From assembly GCA_047967505.1 (NCBI GenBank), contig CM106540.1: DNA of 64,000 nucleotides; one strand, 5' to 3'. Below, one piece after another: positions 57,643 through 64,000 of the stretch; the first letter of the stretch is position 1; the number at the start of each line of letters is the position of its first letter. The translations under genes and the position numbers were made by a program. The notes beneath the pieces were generated by a model. It did not search any database and was not told where the DNA came from. It saw only the letters and a list, made by a program, of their open reading frames with translations. The stretch is from Dipteris shenzhenensis. Its lineage: Eukaryota; Polypodiophyta; Polypodiopsida; Gleicheniales.

Positions 57643-57870
57643 CACTACAACGCATAGGCCCTTTTCCGATGAAAATATCAACGTTTTTTACACTTTTTTT
57701 TTTGACGAGCGCAAAGGTCGTTATTTACGTGGTCATAAGCATAAAAAAAGAACGATTGCTATATAAGCGTCGCTATATGGTGACGCTAATAAACATCCCT
57801 ATATAGCGACACTGGTAAATGTCACTATATAGCAACACTGGTAAATCTCACTATAGCGACAATTAACAGA
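57643..57870 (-). mobile_element. CACTA-2 end, right arm
   Basis: Starts CACTACAACGCATAGGCCCT and runs into CTATATAGCGACACTGGT words. Mirror of 12,020-12,252. Confidence 0.82.
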
Positions 57871-57888
57871 ACTTAAAAAAAACATTAG

Positions 57889-58262
57889 TGGGGTCCGAGA
57901 CCTCATCAATCTATAATCCAAATAAGTTAGGTGATAACGCGCATCCCTACTTCACTCTAATATTGCTAACCACCATGTCAAGCATCCCCCTCAAGGGCCC
58001 AAACTTTGCCAATCACTGTCTCATACAATGTGTAGATCCCCCAATGCATAACCTCTCGTACACCGATGTCTTGCAATCTTTGCATCAAATGAACGCGTGG
58101 TATTATATCAAAAGCCTTGAGGGGATCCACAAAGTAGAAGTAGATAGTCCTTTTCCCTCCTTCCCCCACATGTTCGTCCTCCTCAATGATGGCTTTGAGT
58201 GTGAAGATGTGATCCACAATAGTGAAGTCCCATTTAAAGTCGGCTTGTCCAGCTTCTCTCAC
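57889..58262 (-). pseudogene. LINE-type reverse transcriptase fragment, right arm
   Basis: Mirror of 11,626-12,004: TVDHIFTLKAIIEE-like (here DHIFTLKAIIEEDEHVGEGG), YFYFVDPLKAFDIIP, then stops and the GCALSP region. Confidence 0.83.
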
Positions 58263-58269
58263 GTCTAAA

Positions 58270-60945
58270 GAGAAGCCAACAACTTACCTCTAGTAATGAT
58301 ACTAATACCACCTTTGAGAGAGCAGTAAAATAAAGACTTCTATGAGAAGCAACTTTCTAAGACAGTAGCTAAGAAAGGGGCATGCAACACTGTAGCTTAC
58401 AACACAATCATAGAAGAATATTGAGCCTCTACATTAAAATTTAAAAAAGTTATGTTTCTCATGGGATTTATCATCTTACATGTGCTATTCCCCATATGCT
58501 AAAAATTAAAAAAAGCATGTCATCTAAAATTATTCTAGTTAACACGAAAACCAAGTTGACTTGGTTGATGTTTAATTGTAATTCTCTTTACTTATTAATA
58601 AATTGTTCAAGAATTACCATTTTTTTTCATGCAACACAATAGACTTTTTATGTTTTCCTGATCATGAATGTCCTAGGTTATCATATATTGAGTCCATATA
58701 ATATTGAATATGACACCCATTTTAAGTTGTTTAGGAGTTATTTTCTTACATTCTTATATGTAACAAGAATAACTAAGGATGAATGAACTTCTTACAAATT
58801 AATAATTGAGCCAAGCCATGCTTCAATAATAGAATTACTTTTTTTGAATATTTCATCATTACCATCAGAAGACTAAAACATTTGTTAAAATACACTATGT
58901 AAGTAACATAAGCAAAGATAATCTAATAGGCATTGTCATGAATAAAAAATTTGTTCGCTTGGCTATTGTTATGTATTAATAATGAAGAGGAAACTTTATG
59001 GAGCTCTTGTAATCAGAAAGGTTCCATATCATCAAGTCTATTGCTTACTATTAGGGTTTTGATGGACATATAAACGCTAAAATGGTTATATTGATCCTAA
59101 AAGTAGTTGAAAGTTTAAAAATGAACTAATTTCCTTTCAATGAAGCTTATTATGTATACATGACATCTTCTTTAAGGTTTTCCCACATCATGACATCATC
59201 TTGAGATCGCTACTATCTTTACTTTATGATAAATATTTAGTGTCTACATATCAATCAATTCTTAGAGTCAAAACCTTGTGAAGGAAAGGAATATAAGGTT
59301 GGGTGTAGTGAATGTTGTAGAAGGATGAGTCTTAGATACAAGGGGTGCTTTGGTTATTAATCTAGAAGTTCAAGTCTTAAACAATGCTTCACACATCATG
59401 TTCATTAAAATATAGTATCTACATGCTATAATTAGCACCATGGATATTAGAAATAATGATAAGATTGATAGAAGCTACTAGAGTGATGATGCATACACAA
59501 GCTAGATTAAATGAGTACACATGTAGAGCTCATATGTAGACATTTATAAAAAGGAAAATAATCTATGAATTTTGAAAAGCTCTAGTCAAAGTAGGGAATC
59601 TTATTGAACAATTTAAGAGGTCCTATGAGATTTTTAAAGCAGAAAAAAGAGGTTAAGGAATGGACAGAAGTTGAAGACTCGAAGGGTACAAAATTATCTA
59701 TTAGTGTTTGGGCATTGGCATGTAAACGTGTACATGAGACACACACACACACATACAGATTAAGGCAAAATTAAATTGAATGATGCAATTTGGGAATTGG
59801 ATCCATATGAGATTCATTTAGTAGAAGCCATGTAGAAAAGTTGAAAGGAAATTTTCCTCATGAACATGAACATTTGATGGTAGTAGAGTGGAAATCCATT
59901 TGTGAGATCACGACATTCAAAAGAGAGGGGATGCAATGGAAGATAGTGATGTTGGAATTTAGGTTTAGCCCCTTTCCTTTCCCCGACAAACAAGATCATG
60001 GGTTCTTGTTGGCGAGATAAGTCTATGGTGTTATAAGAGGAATATGACCTCCCAAATTGAAGATGATGAAAGCAAGATTTGCATGATAAGGCTTGGCATT
60101 ATAAGAAGAACATGACCTCCCAAAGTGAAGATGATGAAAGTGTACGTGATGCAAGGATCAATTAGTGGCACGCATAGGCAAAACCACGAAGGCAATATCC
60201 ATCTCCACTCATTAAAAGCAAGTGGCTCGGGGAGTTATATGACGACCAATTGATGTTTTCCTCTCAACTCACTTCAGTCAAATGCTATCATGATCTGATG
60301 GATCAACTTTTGAAGGTAACTTCTCGCCAACATTGTGTTTGATTTTTGCATCCCTCTCCAAAGTGTGCAAGTGGACAAGATGGCAACATGCAAGGCAACA
60401 TAGATAGAAGGCGGCTGGAAATTGCCCATTGCACTCAAAAAAGCACGAGTTAGCTACAAGTACTAGTTCCTCAGGAAGTGGCAAACAGAGTTCTGTCAAA
60501 GATGCAAACGCCAACCATGGATAAGTTGTGTGGTCTGAAGGGGAAACCGATGTCACAATTCACCACATTTAGGTATCACATTTATGGGAGGGCTATTGCG
60601 TGTGGGCTGGAAGGTGCAAGGGATGTACAAAGCAGTCGGCAAAGTGGATGAAAACTTTTAGGTAGTAGGGGAGCATTTTGGCAGTCCGGTGCATGAAGCA
60701 TGGCCAGTCGATCGTCATGCTTTATGTGGCTACATTATGTGGAACTTTAGGAGTGGAAGCACAACAACATTTTGCATGGTGCAGGCATGCTCTAATTTTT
60801 AGACTTTCAACTTTTGGTGAGCAGGTTTTGTAGTGGGCTTAATTAACAGTGGGCCTTTCTACTTTTTGAGCAAAATCATTCGAGCATCTGAGCAAAATGA
60901 ATCAAAAATTTATTTTTAAGCCTAAAAGTTCATGAAATGAAGCCA
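58270..60945. other. Long stretch without recognisable gene, right arm
   Basis: Mirror of 9,010-11,600. It has about 68 extra bp near 59,144-59,211, with two short TCATGACATC-type repeats, and a CA microsatellite at about 59,740-59,752. The 92-codon frame at 60,556-60,278 (minus) matches 9,406-9,684. Nothing supported as a gene. Confidence 0.6.
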
Positions 60946-60949
60946 TGCT

Positions 60950-61225
60950 TAGGGACCCATTTTGTCAAGGAAGAGCTCTATGGGCCTCTTTTGTTCGCAT
61001 TGTCCATATTGGGCAATTTTAGAGAAAGGCCCAAAGATCCCATTCTTTGAAGAAAGGGGTTTTCAAGTTGCTTTCTTTTGCAAGAAAGCAGCCCAAAAAT
61101 CCCTTTCATTGAAGAAAGAGGTCTATGGACCAGGGTAAAAAAAAGGACCCAAAGACCCCTTTCTTCAATGAAATGGGTTTGGGGGTTGCTCTTTTTCAAA
61201 AGAAAGCAGCCCAAAAAACACACTA
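60950..61225. repeat. CAAAGAAAGG hairpin repeat cluster, right arm
   Basis: Mirror of 8,740-9,005. Confidence 0.8.
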
Positions 61226-61654
61226 TTCAAAATTTTTGGACTTTCTCTCCTGGTTTGGACTTTTTTTTTTAGCATATCCTCTCCACTCAACTTCACTTAG
61301 TGAGCTCAGAAATTGGATTTTTTAGAGCACTAAATGGGTCACTTATATATAAACATGGCCTTATTAAACTAAAAAGTCAAGTGGTGACATCTAATTTAAA
61401 AAAAAAAGGCTCAATGAAGCTATAATTCCCAAACTTGTGCATGGTGCCCCCATCCAATAACTATAATAATAATAACAATAGTCTCCTAACTCTAGTTCAA
61501 TTTTAACACTATACTGATAAAGTGAAAATATGACACCATATGAAAAGAGTTTGCTAAATTCAACAAATAAGTGGTGTATAGATACACCATTTTTAAAAAA
61601 AAAAGAGTTTGTTGAATTCAATATATAAGTGGTGTATAGATACACCCTTTTTTT

Positions 61655-62052
61655 GAAAAACAAAGCATAGCCCTTAAAGTTGCCAATTGCTAAAACTTCT
61701 CCGGAGCAAGATAACACCTCTACTTTTTCCCCCTCAAAATAAGTTTTATTGATATCTTGAAAGTATGTCTTTGGAACAATTTTATCTTGGTCCTACAGTG
61801 TTCTATGTGCTTGCATATCAAATATGTCACATTGTAAGATATCTCCCAATGTTTCAAAGTCTCCATGTGGATATTTTAAGTGCACTTCAGGATTTACAAT
61901 GTTGGTGATTATCACTACATATCTTCTCTCACCACAACATTGGAAATGACATACATTCATAGGATCACGACTATGAATTCGTCCAAAAGCCACCACTTTA
62001 TTCTTCTTATATAACACCACATCCATACCCTCTGTTAGGGTGAATACCTTAT
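61655..62052 (-). pseudogene. DUF8039-like domain fragment, right arm
   Basis: Mirror of 7,911-8,315. Frame from 62,062: EGMDVVLYKKNKVVAFGRI ... LGDILQCDIFDMQAHRTL, then a TAG where the left arm has TGG, then the second domain (EKVEVLSCSGEVLAIGNFKG). Confidence 0.5.
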
Positions 62053-62164
62053 TTATGTACAAAAATAGATTAGCAACTTAAAAAAAGACATAATAAATAA
62101 TCATTGAGCTTATTATTACTTAATAACTTTTATATTAAAACTAGCAGAGAAGGCATTAAACATG

Positions 62165-63370
62165 AACCCTACATCATAAACTTTAAACAATTAATACCAA
62201 AACATCTTAACCACCGTAAATCCTAAACTTTAAACATTTAATCCCTAAACCCTGAACTCCTAAACACTAAATCCTTAACCCGAAACCCAAAACTCTAAAT
62301 CCTAAACCCTAAATCCTAAATCCTAAATCCTAAATCCTAAACCCTAAACCCTAAATCCTAACCCTAAAATACAACTAAAATTTAATGAATTTTTTTGATT
62401 TGTGCAACAGGTTGGATATATCCCCCAACCTATTGCTCAAGCAACAGGTTGGGGTGATATATCCAACCTATTGCACAAATCAAGAAAATTACAAAAAACA
62501 AGAATTTTCTTGATTTGTGCAACAAACTGGATATACGGTTAGGGGTGCACCCCCAACTTGTTGCGCAACAGGTTGGGGATATATCCAACCTCTTCCATAA
62601 GTCAAGAATTTTCTTGATTTGTGCAACAAGTTGGATTAAGCAACAAGTTGGGGGATATATCCAACCTGTTGCACAAATCAAGAAAATTCTTGACTTGTGG
62701 AACAGGCTGGGGGGTATATCAACCTGTTGCACAAATCAAGAAAATTCCTGACTTGTAGAACAATTTGAGCAACAGGTTGGGGGATATATCCAATCTGTTG
62801 TACAAATCAAGAAAATTATTGATTTGTGCAACAGATTGGATATATCCCCCTACCTATTGCTCAAGCAACAGGTTGGGGGTACACCCCCAATCTCTTACAA
62901 CAAGTTGGGAGGTATATCCAATTATCCCCCAACCTGTTGCACAAATTAAGAAAATTCTTGACTTGTGGAACAGGTTGGATATATCCGCCAACCTGTTGCT
63001 CAAGCAACAGGTTGGGGGTGCACCCCCAACCGTATGTCCAATCTATTGCATAAATCAAGAAAATTCTTGATTTGTGTGATTTTTTTAATTTGTGCAACAG
63101 GTTGGGGGATATATCCAACCTGTTGCACAAATCAAAAAAATTCATGAAATTTTGGTTGTATTTTAGGGTTAGGTTTAGGGTTTAGGTTTAGGGTTTAGGA
63201 TTAGGGTTAGGGTTAGATTTTAGGGTTAGGATTTAGGGTTTAGGATTTAGAGTTTAGGATTTAGGGTTTAGGATTTATTGTTTAGGAGTTTAGGGTTTAG
63301 GAATTAAATGTTTAAAGTTTAAGATTTACAGTGGCTAAGATGTTTTGGTATTAATTGTTTAAAGTTTATC
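62165..63370. repeat. Foldback with telomere-like arms, right arm
   Basis: Mirror of 6,525-7,795. The right-hand arm here has the densest TTTAGGGTTAGG-type repeats (63,160-63,300). The core contains GGTTGGGGGTGCACCCCCAA and GGATATATCC palindromes. Confidence 0.85.
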
Positions 63371-63769
63371 CAACCAACCGTATATCCAATCTGTTGCACA
63401 AATCAAGAAAATTCTTGATTTGTGCAATAAGTTGGATATAGCCAATACTAGGTACGATCCTTTGCAAAGGCTTTACTTTAAGTAATTATAGGTCTACCTA
63501 GTTAAAGTATCCTACTTATTAGGGATAAGCATATAGGCTAAAAGCACACCGATTCATATTTTCTTACATTCATGCTGCATGGTGTATCATAAGAAAGGAA
63601 GAAGTATGTGATAAGAAATATTCATAAGAAATATGTATTCCATATCATGGATTCATACCATGGATATCTGGTGGTTGCTAAAGTAGAAAAATGAATGATA
63701 CTGTAGTTTTGTACAAAGCCTTAAAGGCTTTTGCAAAGTATTACATATTGTAACAAAGATAAGCTAAAA

Positions 63770-64000
63770 AAGCAGCCCATTAAGAAAAAGCAGCCCAAAA
63801 ACCCCTTTCTTTGACGCTTTTGTCAAAGAAAGACCCCTTTCTTTTGTCAAAGAAAGGGGTTTTTGGGCTGCTTTTTCTTTAAAAAGCCCCCTTTTGTCAA
63901 AGAAAGATCCCTTTTTTGACAAAAGGGGTTTTTGGAAAGCAACCCAAAAACCCCTTTCGTTAAAAGAAAGGGGTCTTTGAGCCCCTTTTTTAACATGGCC
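63770..64000. repeat. CAAAGAAAGG hairpin repeat cluster at window end
   Basis: Mirror of about 5,862-6,115; cut by the window. Confidence 0.85.

Larger units (their letters stand above)
45805..64000 (-). repeat. Right arm of giant imperfect inverted repeat
   Basis: Mirror of 5,862-26,612. It lacks 1,647 bp (left 16,630-18,276), 661 bp (left about 18,612-19,272) and the MITE at left 14,447-14,692. It carries an extra stretch of about 68 bp near 59,144-59,211 and a 47-bp duplication upstream of the P450. The arm runs off the window end inside a hairpin-repeat cluster, so its true length is unknown. Confidence 0.93.

Overview
The window looks like nuclear DNA of a land plant with a large, repeat-rich genome. 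Three things point there: CACTA/En-Spm transposases of the plant TNP2 type with DUF4218- and DUF4216-like parts, accessory genes of the plant Transposase_24 kind, and degenerate TTTAGGG/CCCTAAA telomere-type repeats. The only convincing host gene is a CYP72-clan cytochrome P450. I cannot decide between a fern, bryophyte, gymnosperm or other lineage. No tRNA, rRNA, CRISPR array or organellar block was recognised.

Large-scale layout: the window is dominated by a huge imperfect inverted repeat. The left arm (about 5,862-26,612) reappears reverse-complemented in the right arm (about 45,805-64,000, cut by the window edge), around a spacer of about 19 kb. Matching positions add up to about 72,437 near the P450 and about 69,896 further out. 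Most of the shift is explained by two deletions in the right arm (1,647 and 661 bp) and one MITE insertion in the left arm. Each arm holds one P450 copy, transcribed away from the centre. Both copies have five intact exons giving 532 codons before the stop. The left copy has a 35-bp tandem duplication that replaces its start codon; the right copy has a 47-bp tandem duplication upstream.

Region by region: 1-2,995 is a self-complementary satellite. 3,163-5,237 is an En/Spm accessory gene and the 3' end of its CACTA element. 5,238-12,924 is a repeat block with hairpin repeats, a foldback with telomere-like arms, a domain fragment, a LINE reverse transcriptase (RT) fragment, a CACTA end and half of an unusual RT. 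12,925-18,180 is a 5,256-bp CACTA derivative inserted in that RT (TSD ATT). 18,184-19,456 is the other half of the RT. 20,358-24,026 is P450 copy 1. 25,460-32,513 is a full-length 7,054-bp element of the same CACTA family (TSD CAA) with a MITE inside. 32,514-38,031 holds two further copies of the repeat block. 38,199-42,262 is a second, truncated CACTA element. 42,263-44,985 is another partial copy of the block. 44,986-45,804 is a unique spacer. The mirrored right arm follows.

Order of events from nested insertions and empty sites: the CACAACAA-ended element entered the RT gene; the block was copied; the inverted duplication formed; then a 246-bp hAT-like MITE entered only the left arm, and deletions hit the right arm. 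The novel material is mainly structural: the palindrome with paired P450 genes, a CACTA family with a non-canonical terminus, a MITE family with three perfect 8-bp target duplications, and a plant RT with Penelope/telomerase-like motif layout.
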